Under the pieces are notes generated by a model. The model did not search any database. It was not told the DNA's origin and saw nothing but the letters and a program-made list of their open reading frames with translations. From Alisma plantago-aquatica (Eukaryota > Streptophyta > Magnoliopsida > Alismatales > Alismataceae): a stretch of DNA of 64,000 bases. Shown in pieces: positions 11,207 through 22,405 of this stretch (within the stretch, counting starts at the first letter, position 1; the number at the start of each line of letters is the position of its first letter). A program made the position numbers and the translations under genes. Where the stretch lies: the NCBI GenBank assembly GCA_963693085.1, contig OY856412.1, forward strand, positions 344,713,457-344,777,456. Reading direction: 5' to 3'.

Positions 11207-11657
11207 TAGAGTCAAATGCCATTCAGTTGAGATATGATCAAACACTCCATTTTGCATTTTATATTGTCTTATCTCAACTTAACAAAAGGTTTCATGCATA
11301 CTGGTAATTTTCTGAACTGCTGTACTGAAATAGAAAAACAGTCGGTCGAAGTATCTGTCGACTGAAAATATAATCGGTCGAACTTTTGTCGACCGACCAG
11401 ATGCCTGTAACAAATCAAAATCTACAGCAACAAAACAACAATTATTTCGGTCGAAAATTGGTCAACCGAGCTGAATTTATGTGTTTCTTTGTTTATAATA
11501 CAGTAACCCTCTCGATCGATGATTAGTCCACCGAGAAAGATGTCGGTCGAACAATGGTCGACCGACTGGATTTCTGAATCAGAATTTTTATACAGTCTGT
11601 ACTTAAATGATTCTAACCATATCGGACCATCACATGGGTACCAAAATCTACATTTTA
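11207..11657 (+). other. Non-coding gag-pol spacer with five inverted-repeat pairs
   Basis: This 450-bp interval separates the gag stop from the protease start and has no useful frame. Just after the stop, GTTGAGATA (11226-11234) and TATCTCAAC (11270-11278) could form a 9-bp stem; it is conserved in copy 2. At 11340-11575 there are five degenerate pairs of the TCGGTCGA / TCGACCGA type also found in the LTRs. The spacer ends in TTTTAATGCAG, a good splice acceptor sequence, directly before the protease codons. Both ends carry a similar phrase, TGGGTCCCAAAA (about 11184) and TGGGTACCAAAA (11636), as if the spacer were inserted with a short duplication. Confidence 0.8.
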
Positions 11658-14600
11658 ATGCAGGATTGGGTGGTCGACAGTGGATGTTCCAAACATATGA
11701 CAGGAAACAAGGATGCATTTCAAAGTTTTGAAGAAAAGAAGAGTGGAACAGTCACATTTGGAGATAATTGTAAAGGTAAAATCGTTGGAATAGGTAACAT
11801 TGGTACAAACCTCGAAATAAAGAATGTTCTACTCGTTGATGGTTTGCACCATAACTTAATAAGTGTGAGTCAATTATGTGATAGTGTCTATGATGTTTGA
11901 TTTAACAAAACCTGCTGCAAATTACTAACAGAAAACACTACAAATGTTGTCTATGAAGGAAAAAGAGTTGGAAATCTTTATATTCTTAGACCTAACTCTA
12001 TGAAATCTGTAGTAGGAAAATGCTTGCTTGCAAATGAAAATACTTTACAACTATGGCATAAAAAGCTAGGACATGCTAGTTCACATGTTATCAAAAAGTT
12101 AGTAAAATATGATCTTGTTCGTGGTTTGCCTACTTTATCTTTTGATCAAGTTGAAAATTGTGAACCATGTACATTGGGAAAGCAAACAAAAACCTCTTTT
12201 AAACCTAAACATGTACTTAGCACTAGTAGATCTTTAGAATTAATTCATATGGATTTATTTGGACCCATGAGGACACAATCTATTGGTGGCAAAAGATATT
12301 GTTTTGTTATTGTTGATGATTATAGTAGATATACATGGGTACATTTTATTGCAACCAAAGATGATACTATTCATGTTTTTATACAATTTTGTTCCAATAT
12401 TGAAAATCTATTACAAAGCAAAATATGTACCATTAGAAGTGATCATGGTGGAGAATTTGAAAATCATATATTTGAGGAATTTTGTACATCTCAAGGGTAC
12501 ACTCACAATTTTTCTGCTCTACGCACTCCACAACAAAATGGTATAGTTGAAAGGAAAAATCGATCACTACAAGAAATGGCTAGAACTATGATGCTCGAAC
12601 ATAACATACCCAAAACCTTTTGGGCTGAAGCTGTAAACACCACATGTTATGTGTTAAATAGAGTAACTGTTCACTCCCATTTGAAGAAAACTCCATATGA
12701 AATAATACATTCTAAGAAACCTAGAGTTGATTATTTTCATACCTTTGGATCCACATGGTATATCTTGAATACCAAAGATGATAGAGATAAGTTTGATTCT
12801 AAATCACACAAAGCGTTCTTTTTGGTATATTCTACTTCTAGCAAAGCATTTAGAGTATACAACACTATCTCTAGAAAAGTTGAGGAATCTATTCATGTCT
12901 CTTTTCATGAAGAGTCCAAATCCGAAAATCTAGAAGTAGTTGATCTTACTAATCAATTTGAAAACTTAACCATATGAAATGATAGTGAGAAAGATACTAC
13001 AAACAATAACCAAGCTGGAACACAACCTATACCTAGACTTATTAAGGATCATCCTCAAGAATTAATTATTGGAAATCCAAATGATAAAGTCAAAACTCGG
13101 TCTTCCTTTAAGGATGTTGCAAACATGGCTTTTGTTTCTATCATTGAACCTAAGAAGATATCTGAAGCTCTTAAAGATGATTATTGGATAATAGCAATGC
13201 AAGAAGAATTAAACCAATTCACTAAAAATGATGTATGTGATTTAGTTCCTAAAACACAAGATAAAACCATCATTGGAACTAAATGGGTGTTTAGGAATAA
13301 GCTCAATGAGGCAGGAGAAGTAATAAGAAATAAAGCCCGGTTAGTTGGACAAGGATACAATCAACAAGAAGGAATAGACTTTGATGAAACGTATGCACCA
13401 GTAGCTAGGCTTGAAGCTATTAGAATGTTACTAGCTATTGCTGCACATAAAAACATCAAACTCTACCAAATGGATGTAAAAAGTGCATTTCTAAACGGAA
13501 TCATTCAAGAAGAAGTATATGTTGCTCAACCACCTGGTTTTGAAATACCGGAAAAAGGTGACTATGTTTATAAACTTAAGAAAGCACTTTATGGTTTAAA
13601 ACAAGCACCTAGGAACTGGTATGAAAGGCTCAAGACATATATTTTTGATTATGGTTTTTCTATTGGAAATTCAGATTCTACTTTATTTTTCAAAACATAT
13701 ACATCTGATTTCCTAGTTGTGCAATTATATGTTGATGACATTATTTTTGGTGCTTCTAATGAATCGTTGTGCACACAATTCAGTGACATTATGCAAAAAG
13801 AATTTGAAATGAGCCTCATGGGTGAACTAACATTCTTTCTTGGTTTCCAAATTAAACAAACGCCTGCCGGAATTTTTATAAGCCAAGAAAAATACACTAA
13901 AGAACTCTTAACACGTTTTGGGATGGATCAGTGCAAACATGCTACTACTCCTATGGCCACTTCTATTAAAATTGATAAGGATGAAAATGGGGAACCTATT
14001 GATGATTCCTTATATAGAGCCATGATTGGTAGTTTGCTTTACTTAACTACTTCTCGACCAGACATCATGTTTTCCGTTGGTCTTTGTGCTCGATTTCAAT
14101 CACAACCCATGCATTCTCATTTTCAAGCAGTTAAACGAATTCTTCGATACTTAGCCGGCACTACATGTTTTGGTTTATGGTATCCAAAAGGAAAATCCTT
14201 GGATTTTAAAGCTTATAGTAATGCGGATTATGCTGGTTGTTGACTTGATCGCAAGAGCACTAGTGGTGGTTGTTTCTTGTTAGGGAGAGCCTTAGTATCT
14301 TGGTTTAGCAAGAAACAAAACACGGTTGCCCTCTCTACAACTGAAGCTGAATATATGGCAGCCGGATCTTGTTGTGCTCAAGTACTTTATATGCAACAAG
14401 TGTTAAATGATTATGGTTTTAATCTTTCATCTACGCCTATTTTTTGTGACAACACGAGCGCTATAAACTTAGCACACAATCCTATTTTACACAGCCGAGC
14501 TAAACATATTGAAATCCGTCATCACTTTTTAAGGGATCATATCTCCAAGAATCATGTATCTCTTCATCATGTTGATACGGAAGATCAATTGGATGATATT

Positions 14601-14699
14601 TTTACGAAACCGCTTCCACTAGACCAATTCAACAACATTAGGAAACAACTGCTTATCACTCCTTTGGAAGATGTTTTCTTTGATATTTGTGCTTCTTAA
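11658..14699 (+). pseudogene. pol: Copia copy 1 pol (protease, integrase, reverse transcriptase, RNase H), three in-frame stops
   Basis: Pol cleaves itself and Gag, copies the RNA into DNA and inserts it. In one frame from 11658 the order is aspartic protease (VVDSGCSKHMTG), GAG-pre-integrase zinc region (LWHKKLGHAS), integrase core (HMDLFGP, VDDYSRYTW, then IRSDHGGEFEN and QNGIVERKNR), reverse transcriptase ([12 protein letters not shown], then the YVDD active site in [10 protein letters not shown]), and RNase H ([13 protein letters not shown], ending DIFTKPL). The order integrase before reverse transcriptase defines Ty1/Copia. In-frame stops are TGA 11898-11900, TGA 12975-12977 and TGA 14241-14243; the natural end is TAA 14697-14699. 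No frameshift is evident. The TGA at 14241 corresponds to a CpG-containing codon in copy 2, consistent with decay of methylated DNA. Confidence 0.94.
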
Positions 14700-14758
14700 A
14701 ATTGTCTTTTATTTGCATCATTTTGGCTTTTAATGGACATCTTTATGGGATATCTAAT

Positions 14759-15074
14759 TAAGGGGGAGTTTTTTTCTATTTTAACAGATATCTTTTTGAA
14801 ATGACAAAGGGGGAGAAATAAATATAAAACTTAGTAATTATGCAAAACTCAATCAATGAGTTTCATAAAAAAAACTCTTGGCTTTACATTGAAAGTTGCT
14901 ATATTCCCTAAAGAATTGGATTTCATGTTCCATAATTCATGGGGAATAAATAGCACACATTTATAAACAAGAGAAAAAGCTACAAAAGGTAATATTAAGG
15001 TATGAAACTCATATGTTTTATATTTCCTTCATTTATATTTTGGAAATGTTTGTCATCTTCAAAAAGGGGGAGAT
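14759..15074 (+). other. Three polypurine tracts before the 3' LTR
   Basis: Purine runs AAGGGGGAG (14759-14768), AAAGGGGGAGAA (14806-14817) and AAAAAGGGGGAGAT (15061-15074) precede the 3' LTR. The last abuts the LTR and must be the plus-strand primer. Repeated polypurine tracts in this position are a described feature of Sireviruses. The intervening 240 bp are non-coding. Confidence 0.85.
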
Positions 15075-16504
15075 TGTTGGCTAAATGGACATCTGTAAAA
15101 CCCTTTGTTTTGATAATGACAAACATTTCATTCTTGTTGATCTAACGTGCTACTTGAGTGTTGCAGGAATAAGGTGGATGACAAAGCAATTAGGGAAATC
15201 CATATGCTAACATGTTTGTATTTTCATGAAATGAAATCGCCTTGTAAAAACTTGTACAAATATATAATGTACAAGTACTTAGATTTCATGTAAAATGAAG
15301 CGTTAGATTCTCCCTAGCTAAACATCACACTTAGATAGGTCATCACCTTCAATAGCTTCACATTTGCACACTCATACACACACTTAGTGCTTTAAATTGA
15401 AAGATTGAATCATGGTCAATCTCGGTCGACTAACTCCTCGACCGAGACACTCTCGGTCGACAACCTTCTCGACCGAGAAAGACCCAAAGTAGCCGTTAGA
15501 CACAACTGACAAGGTAGTTGGCAGTTGGAGATAAACGTTGCAAAACACATGATCCAGAGAGCCTGTCGGTCGACAAAACTTCGACCGAGTAGGCGTCTCG
15601 GTCGACCATTCCTCGACTGAGATGGACTCTGACAGCAACTGCAGAATTAATTAACTAGTCATTGTTAAAGCAACTAAACTTATACCTAACGGCTAGTTAA
15701 GCACTTAGAAGCCCCTAGAAAGTGTCTAGAACGTTCTTAAGCACTCGTAGGACATTCCTATAAATAGGACATGCCTTAGGACACCTATATACACTTGCTT
15801 TTACACTTGAGCAATCTTTGAGCATACATTGACTTTGTGCAACCTGTTTGTGAGCAATTGAGCATTGTGACAATTGGCTACTTCCTCTCTTAGCTCAAAT
15901 TTCGTGTCCTATAGGCTACCATCTCCTGTCCACTGCAATAACAATTCCATACACTTTAGTTAGGAGATCTACACGCTTGATCTAGGCAAATCAAGCCTTG
16001 TTCTACAAAAGGATAAGTTGTAATTTCCTTTTCCTTTCTTGTTCTCTATTATTGTTTGTACTCTCCTTGCTACTCCTAGGTTGGAGGCTGCGGATTGGAG
16101 AGGTTGGAGATCTTCTTGGTGAAGAAGGGGACCTTGAGCTACTTCAAGAAGGCTGGTGCAACAGGAGGTTACTTCTAGAGAGGAAGGCTACTTCAAGGGG
16201 GAGCTTGAAGTTACTTCAAGAAGGCTACCTCGGGTTGGTGCATCTACTTCAAGTGAAGGATGTTCAAGGTGTGTAAGAAAGTATTGTATTTTGTGTAATT
16301 CCTTGTGAAGGTAATAAAATTAATACTTTCAAAATCCCAGTTGGGTAAGCAACCGGGTAGTGGACTGACAATCTTAGTATTTGCTAAGATTGGAACCACT
16401 CTAAACACTTGTCTCCTTCTTCCATTTTCAATTGTGGTTGTTTGAGTAAAATAATTGTTAAAATTGTTTTAAAACTCTATTCACCCCCCCTCTAGTGTTT
16501 TTCA
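15075..16504 (+). repeat. 3' LTR of Copia copy 1
   Basis: It starts TGTTGGC directly after the polypurine tract and ends TTTTTCA, followed by the target duplication TTCTA (16505-16509). The inverted-repeat cluster is at 15420-15621 and the TATA box at 15758-15767. It is near identical to 8018-9446. Confidence 0.97.
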
Positions 16505-17411
16505 TTCTAAGGAAGAACAAGAGTGACTAATTTTTGTTGTGGGAGAAAACTAGGGTTTAATTTTGGTACTTGAGTCTTGATTCGGTTGGGATTGGTATAA
16601 TAATTTGGGGTAAACAAGAGAAATCAAGGAAAGGAAAAATTGCGAATGATTTGTATAATAATTGTAGCACATGATTATTCAAATTACATATGTTTCTTAT
16701 TCTACACATGTATTTGTTGATGTGTATGTATAAGTACAAGTACTACAAAATTTACATGCAACTTGCTAAAAATTCAATTGAATTATCACCTGACTCCCTT
16801 CAATGCTTGTCAATAGTCACAATATATTAAAAGAATTTGGTCTCCTGCCTTATAGGTAAGTAATATAATATACAACTGAAATAGTTTAATTAGCTATTCA
16901 GTAAGCTTCGGAATTGAATTGACATGTGTAGAATAATATTTGAATTATACAATGAGTTAGACGTCTGTATTGTACTATTCAGTATGATATATACATAACG
17001 ATTAATATGAGGTGGTTACATTCTATGATTATGTAAAAGGTGAGAATGAGTAGATGAATATAAGAACCTAACTGTATGTGGGCTGCCAGATTTTTTCATA
17101 ATAGGATGCATGCTATATATATAAACTGCATCTTAATTAATCCAATAATGTAATGAAGCTATACTTGCATAGGCCCGTGTTGTTGCAATTAGGACATTCT
17201 CCAAGTCTGAAACCTGAATTTCAGACATTTTTTTATTCCATTTACAAAATGTCTGGACATAATTGACCAAATGTAAATAGGTAAATGTATAAGGTAACAT
17301 TGATGGTAGAAAATCATGCTTGGATGTGTATGGAATATATTGCTTATTATATATTTATACATGCTATAAACACCACTTACATTATTTATATATTGCAGCA
17401 GATACAGGAGT

Positions 17412-18625
17412 ATGTCTTCCACTGACCCAAAGTTGTGTTCTATATGGTTGAGAGACAGTGACGACGGTTTAGTTTCAACACTGAGCAGGAAGTATGATAT
17501 GGGTAGGTGTATCGATGGACAGTTTACAAGGGATGCATGGAGGGAGACGGTCCGTGAGATGCAAAATAGGATGTCGAGGCCGGACTTAACGATGGACCAG
17601 GTGAAAACTAGGTGGAAGAACCTCAAGAGGGACTATGTCAAACTTAAGCTTGTAATAAACAAGAGTGGCGTCAGATGGGATGAAGTTAGGAACAAGCCAA
17701 GGCTGCCTGACACCCCTGAGTGGAAGGAGACCCTTGCGGTACATACAATAACCTTACATTGACCGAAAACTAGTCTTTGCCACATATAAATATTGTTATC
17801 GTAATAAACTCATATTTTTCAAATTTAGGTAAACAAAGATCTTGCTAGGTTGGTTAATCGACCCTTTCCCCACTACTACGACATCGAGCTGATGGCGGGG
17901 AGGAACATTGCTAGAGGACATCATGCAATGTCTTCTATGGATAGAAAATACCATCCGATGTCGCCTCTGAGGAAGAAGTTGCTGCCGACCTAGATTCATC
18001 TAATACAGCAATGCCCTCAGAAACGCCCATTGCGGAACCAGACTTAGGCGCACCCGGGATGTAGAGTGAGGCCGACATCGGGGGAGGTGGCACAGATTCC
18101 CAGGGTGTTGGGGGAAGGACTCCTCATAGCCATAGGTGCAGGAAGCGGACATCCTTGCCACACGAACGATGCACCCTTTCTAATGAAGTGTTATCTGAAT
18201 TCACACAACTGTACACAAAGGTACACGAGTTGGGCACAGGTGTCACCAGTAGAGCCATTGAAAAAGAGGAGTTTGCAACAATTTTACAACATTTCAATGA
18301 CAATTTTCCCGAAGCCCCTACACAAGTGTTTACAACTCTTGTGAATGCCATCAAGGATTCGACAAACCGTACGATCTACCTTAGCCTCACTGACACCCCA
18401 CATAAACTAACTATATGGTTGCATGATCTTTGGGAAAGGACCCACATATGTAGTGCAGCAGCCCGACCTTCAATGGCATCCGATTATGTGCCATCTCAGC
18501 AGGGATATGCTTCGCAGTCGCCATCATCAAACTTTAATGCCACGACAAGTATACCATCTACGTGGTATAGTTGTAGCAATGTTGGTGGCAGTAGTGGGAA
18601 TAACACAGGTCCTTCAGCATCCTAA
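17412..18625 (+). pseudogene. Harbinger Myb/SANT-like DNA-binding protein, frameshifted
   Basis: PIF/Harbinger elements encode a Myb-like protein that partners the transposase and helps bind element ends in the nucleus. Exon 1 (17412-17738, 109 codons) holds the Myb/SANT-like domain with the typical pattern W..(I)W..DSDDGLVSTL, W at DAWRETVREM, and VKTRWKNLKRDY. A GT...AG intron (17739-17828) leads to exon 2, whose frame is open to a TAG at 17991. A different frame then carries a Glu/Asp-rich stretch and a C-terminal helix-rich part (RTSLPHERCTLSNEVLSEF to 18625). This implies a frameshift between about 17900 and 17957, plus a TAG at 18062-18064. It sits just upstream of the transposase in the same orientation, the standard arrangement. 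Confidence 0.8.
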
Positions 18626-18926
18626 CTTATAGGAGGGTTCAAGTTGTGGTTTGCTTTCCAGTATCATTTATCAATTAACTAGTATCGTTTATCAATGAAC
18701 TTCAAGATTTTAGTTTGTGATGATGGTTTATTTGTTTACAAATAGGAAAACCATTTCGTTGTTGTAATAAATACGATGCATCAATACATTTGTAGCGCAT
18801 CAATTTTATTCGTATTTAATGTTCATGTTGTTCAATTTCATTCACATATATCATATTATGATCATGTTGCTACTCTTTTTAATGTACGAATCATGAAAGT
18901 TTGAAATCGTTTTGGTTGTAGGCATC
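18626..18926. other. Intergenic spacer between Myb-like gene and transposase
   Basis: AT-rich, no open frame of note. An in-frame TTG is present upstream, but ATG 18927 is the first methionine of the transposase frame. The sequence TTGTAG just before GGCATCATG could also serve as a splice acceptor. Confidence 0.5.
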
Positions 18927-19639
18927 ATGTCGGGTAGTGGGCATACACAACCAATAGACCTCCTACCACATATTATAGATATTGTGACTAGTACAACAAA
19001 TCGTGTTGCTGATGCAATAGTTGAGTCAATAGATAACTCCATCATGGATGATATTTCTGATGATGATGACGTACCTCCTTCAATACCTAGATCAGTTAGT
19101 ATTAGGAGTGGGCACCAAAAGGTGCCAGAAATAATGTTTGGTCATGAACAGAGGGCTTATGACCTATTCCGAATGCGTCCACAAACTATAAATACCCTTG
19201 TAGACAAGCTTGAGGATCGTGGCTTGTTAAAGAGTAGTAGAGGAGTCTCATCAGTTGAGGCTGTATGCTACTTCCTTCAGATGGTTGGCCATGGCCATAC
19301 CAATCGTGCTTTGGCGGAGGACTACATCCACTCTGGTGAAACCATCAACAGAAAGTTCAACAAAGTATTGGACGCGGTGTGTGCTTTGTGCAATGACTAT
19401 ATTGTCATGCAAACCACAAACACAAACACACATCGTCGTATATCGGAGAACCCAAGGTTCTACCCTTACTTCAAGGTAGTAATAGTCATCTCCTGTACTA
19501 TTTATTACCGTCGCAGTTTTTTTGTATGTTGAAACTCGATTATGGTATTGTAGAATGCCATTAGTGCTATTGACGGGACACACATCCCAGTCTTGGTAAG
19601 ACGTGACAAGAAAAATCGTTACCGACACTACTACAGAAA

Positions 19640-20075
19640 TAGCATTCAGTGTCACTTTTCTGGGCGTCGGTTATTAAGGAAAACCGACGCCTAACATATA
19701 AGGCGTCGGTTGTTTAATAAAACCGACGTCTATATTCGAAGACCAGCCAGACACGGGTACCGCTTTGTATTAAGCGTCGGTTGTTTATAAAAAACTGACG
19801 CTTAAAGTCGCCCGCGAAATCCATTTTTCGATAAAAAAAATAGTGTCATTTTCAGCGTCGGTTATATACCTAGAAAACCGATGCCTATTTGCGATGAAAA
19901 TTTGCGCGAACAATGTCACTTTCAGCGTCGGTTATCCTTGTCTAACCGACGCTGAAGGTGGTTCCCGCCAAAAATTTCCATGAAAATATCGTCCAATTGG
20001 ACGTCGGTTGTTTCAACCAACCGACACTAAAGATGTTTAGGCGTCGGTTGTTGTAAACAGCCGACGCTGTTTGGG
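19640..20075. repeat. CACTA left subterminal inverted-repeat array
   Basis: About seven units of GGCGTCGGTT, 8-12 bp spacer, AACCGACGCC (with small variations such as AGCGTCGG) follow one another at 40-90 bp spacing. Each could fold into a 10-bp stem. In En/Spm the subterminal repeats are the binding sites of the TNPA protein; the equivalence is inferred. Confidence 0.9.
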
Positions 20076-21065
20076 AACTTATAACCCCCCGCGATCGCCT
20101 GACTCTTTCCCTTTCTTCTATTTCATTGCTACCCTATTGCGGCGATTTTCCCTGTTGCGGCGACTTTCCGGCGCTTCTCTGCTGCTGCTGCTCTCCGGCG
20201 CTTCTCTCCGGCGCCCCATCTCCGGCGTCCTTCTTCTCTGGCGGCCTTCTTCTCCGCTGCCCCTATTGCTGCTGCTGTCCGCTCGTCGCTGCCGGTCGTT
20301 GCCCACCGCCCCTGCTCTCCTCTAGTCGTCGCTGCCAGTAGAAGCAGCTACGGTGCTGTCGTCATCACCTCCGCCCCCGCCGGTAGAAGCAGCTTTACTC
20401 GTGCTGTCCTCGTGGAAGGTAACCCACAAACCGTCACCACCTTTTTTGTCCTCTGCCTTGCTTTTCTCTGCCGCCGCCGACCTAGAACTCACCCAGGCAG
20501 CGCCTAAGTAGGTGCCAGGGCACGCCTAGGGTCCCAAGCCCAGGTGCCCTACCTAGATAGGCGTCTGGGCGGATGCTTGGGCGGCGCCAGGGCACGTCTA
20601 GTGGATTTTTTTTAAAAAGTTATTTACTGATTGTGTTTATTTAATAATGTACTGATACATATGTGATATACCAATCTGATAGTCCATGATAGAACAAAAC
20701 ATAATGATGTTGACTGCAACTTTGTGTGTCATGATATTCTTAATTAAGTGTATATTTACTTCATAATTGAATGTTTAAGTAAGTTATAGATATCTTGATG
20801 ATGAACTGTAATGCACACATGTGACATGTTTGGAATGTAAATGATGAACCGTAATGCACACATGTTTAACTTATTTTATTGTTGAGTATATTGAGAATCC
20901 TAATCACCCTTCTTGCTTAATGATGAACTGTAATGGACACATGTGAATGCTTGAAATTTAAATGATGAACTTTTCCCTAAATTGCCAATCATGCTTTTAA
21001 AGACATCAATAATCACCCTAATTTGAAGAACTAGGATTTTAGATATAAGAATGACAACACATTAT
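20076..21065. other. CACTA 5' leader, GC-rich then AT-rich, no gene called
   Basis: 20100-20480 is pyrimidine- and GC-rich with repeated CTCCGGCG and CTGCTGCTGC phrases. 20485-20600 has repeats built from GCCTAGG and GGGCGGCGCC. The rest is AT-rich and contains the phrase GATGAACTGTAATG several times (about 20799-20935). Open frames in the GC-rich part are low-complexity and I do not call them. The region is plausibly promoter, 5' leader or first intron of the transposase gene. Confidence 0.45.
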
Positions 21066-22346
21066 TTGTTGGCCTAGAAACCCGTCTAAGATTTACTCAT
21101 TAGGAGTAAATCTTGGATAGTCCCCGGTTTGGGACTGTTCTTGAACACCTAATCTCACTTAGGATGTAAGTGTATAATGTGTATTGAGTTTTCGAGAAAA
21201 TTTTGGTAGCATTTCCCCGTTTGTTCTCTAAGTACATATGTACTTAGAGAACAGCGGGGAAATGCTGCCGAAATTTTCTTGAAAACCCAATACACAATAT
21301 ACACTTACTAGTGAGATTAGATGTTCAAGGATGGGATAGGTGGTACACATTTATTATATATAAGAATGACATCACATGTGTTTGTTGGCCTAGAATGTGA
21401 ACAATCATTGTTTTTTATATTACTTGTACATTGATATAAATTAGAATGAACAATCACTAAATTATATATTGTTTGTATGGAGTCCGGCTTCATTGTAGAT
21501 ATCTATTATTGTGTTTGTTGGCCTAGAAACCCGTCCAAGATTTACTCATTAGGAGTAAATCTTGGATAGTCCCCGGTTTGGGACTGTTCTTGAACACCTA
21601 ATCTCACTTAGGATGTAAGTGTATAATGTGTATTGAGTTTTCGAGAAAATTTTGGTAGCATTTCCCCGTTTGTTCTCTAAGTACATATGTACTTAGAGAA
21701 CAGTGGGGAAATGCTGCCGAAATTTTCTTGAAAACCCAATACACATTATACACTTACTAGTGAGATTAGGTGTTCAAGGATGGGATAGGTGGTACACATT
21801 TATTATATATAAGAATGACATCACATGTGTTTGTTGGCCTAGAATGTGAACAATCATTGTTTTTTATATTACTTGTACATTGATATAAATTAGAATGAAC
21901 AATCACTAAATTATATACTGTTTGTATGGAGTCCGGCTTCATTGTAGATATCTATTATTGTGTTTGTTGGCCTAGAAACCCGTCCAAGATTTACTCATTA
22001 GGAGTAAATCTTGGATAGTCCCCGGTTTGGGACTGTTCTTGAACACCTAATCTCACTTAGGATGTAAGTGTATAATGTGTATTGGGTTTTCGAGAAAATT
22101 TTGGTAGCATTTCCCCGTTTGTTCTCTAAGTACATATGTACTTAGAGAACATCGGGGAAATGCTGCCGAAATTTTCTTGAAAACCCAATACACATTATAC
22201 ACTTACTAGTGAGATTAGGTGTTCAAGGATGGGATAGGTGGTACACATTTATTATATATAAGAATTACATCACATGTGTTTGTTGTCATTTCCCCGTTTG
22301 TTCTCTAAGTACATATGTACTTAGAGAACAGCGGGGAAATGCTGCC
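21066..22346. repeat. 449-bp tandem repeat, about 2.8 copies, each with a large foldback
   Basis: Units start at 21066, 21515 and 21964 (exact 449-bp period) at TTGTTGGCCTAGAAACCC. Each unit contains a small perfect hairpin (for example CCAAGATTTACTC, loop ATTAG, GAGTAAATCTTGG) and a 190-bp foldback (21140-21329, 21589-21778, 22038-22227). The foldback has arms of nearly 90 bp and its centre is GTACATATGTAC. A fourth, truncated foldback core is at 22284-22346. There is no coding signal. The array ends about 60 bp before the transposase start codon. Confidence 0.93.
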
Positions 22347-22405
22347 TAATCGTTTCCTAATATATACTTGTTTCCTAATATATACTTGTTTTCTCTGATC
22401 ATAGA

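Larger units (their letters stand above)
8018..16504 (+). mobile_element. Sirevirus-like Ty1/Copia retrotransposon, copy 1 (complete structure, coding broken)
   Basis: The element has a 1,429-bp 5' LTR, a tRNA-Met primer-binding site, gag, a 450-bp spacer, pol, several polypurine tracts, a 1,430-bp 3' LTR and a 5-bp target duplication TTCTA. I assign it to the Sirevirus (Maximus/SIRE) lineage because of the long Gag with a coiled coil after the zinc knuckle, repeated polypurine tracts before the 3' LTR, and clustered inverted repeats in U3; these traits are known for Sireviruses. By hand I counted about 16 substitutions and one indel between its LTRs (about 1.1%). Five in-frame stop codons in gag and pol make it unable to encode full proteins. 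Confidence 0.93.
7816..17215. repeat. Tandem duplication unit B, interrupted by Copia copy 1
   Basis: The unit runs 7816-8017, then continues at 16505-17215 after the Copia insertion. Relative to unit A it lacks 88 bp between two CTGTA pentamers (7587-7591 and 7675-7679 in unit A; the single CTGTA is at 17072-17076 in unit B). This looks like a deletion through short direct repeats. Junction sequence around AAGTCTGAAA marks the right end in both units. Confidence 0.85.

Noticed and set aside
17189..17626. 145-codon minus-strand frame overlapping the Myb-like gene
   Set aside because: Antisense shadow of the Myb exon, no domain of its own.
20071..20341. Ser/Leu/Cys-rich open frames in the CACTA leader
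   Set aside because: Low-complexity products of CTCCGGCG and CTG repeats; two forward frames and one reverse frame are open over the same bases.
21066..22346. CRISPR-like array of repeats and spacers
   Set aside because: The period is 449 bp with the whole unit repeated, no unique spacers, and the sequence is a plant transposon.
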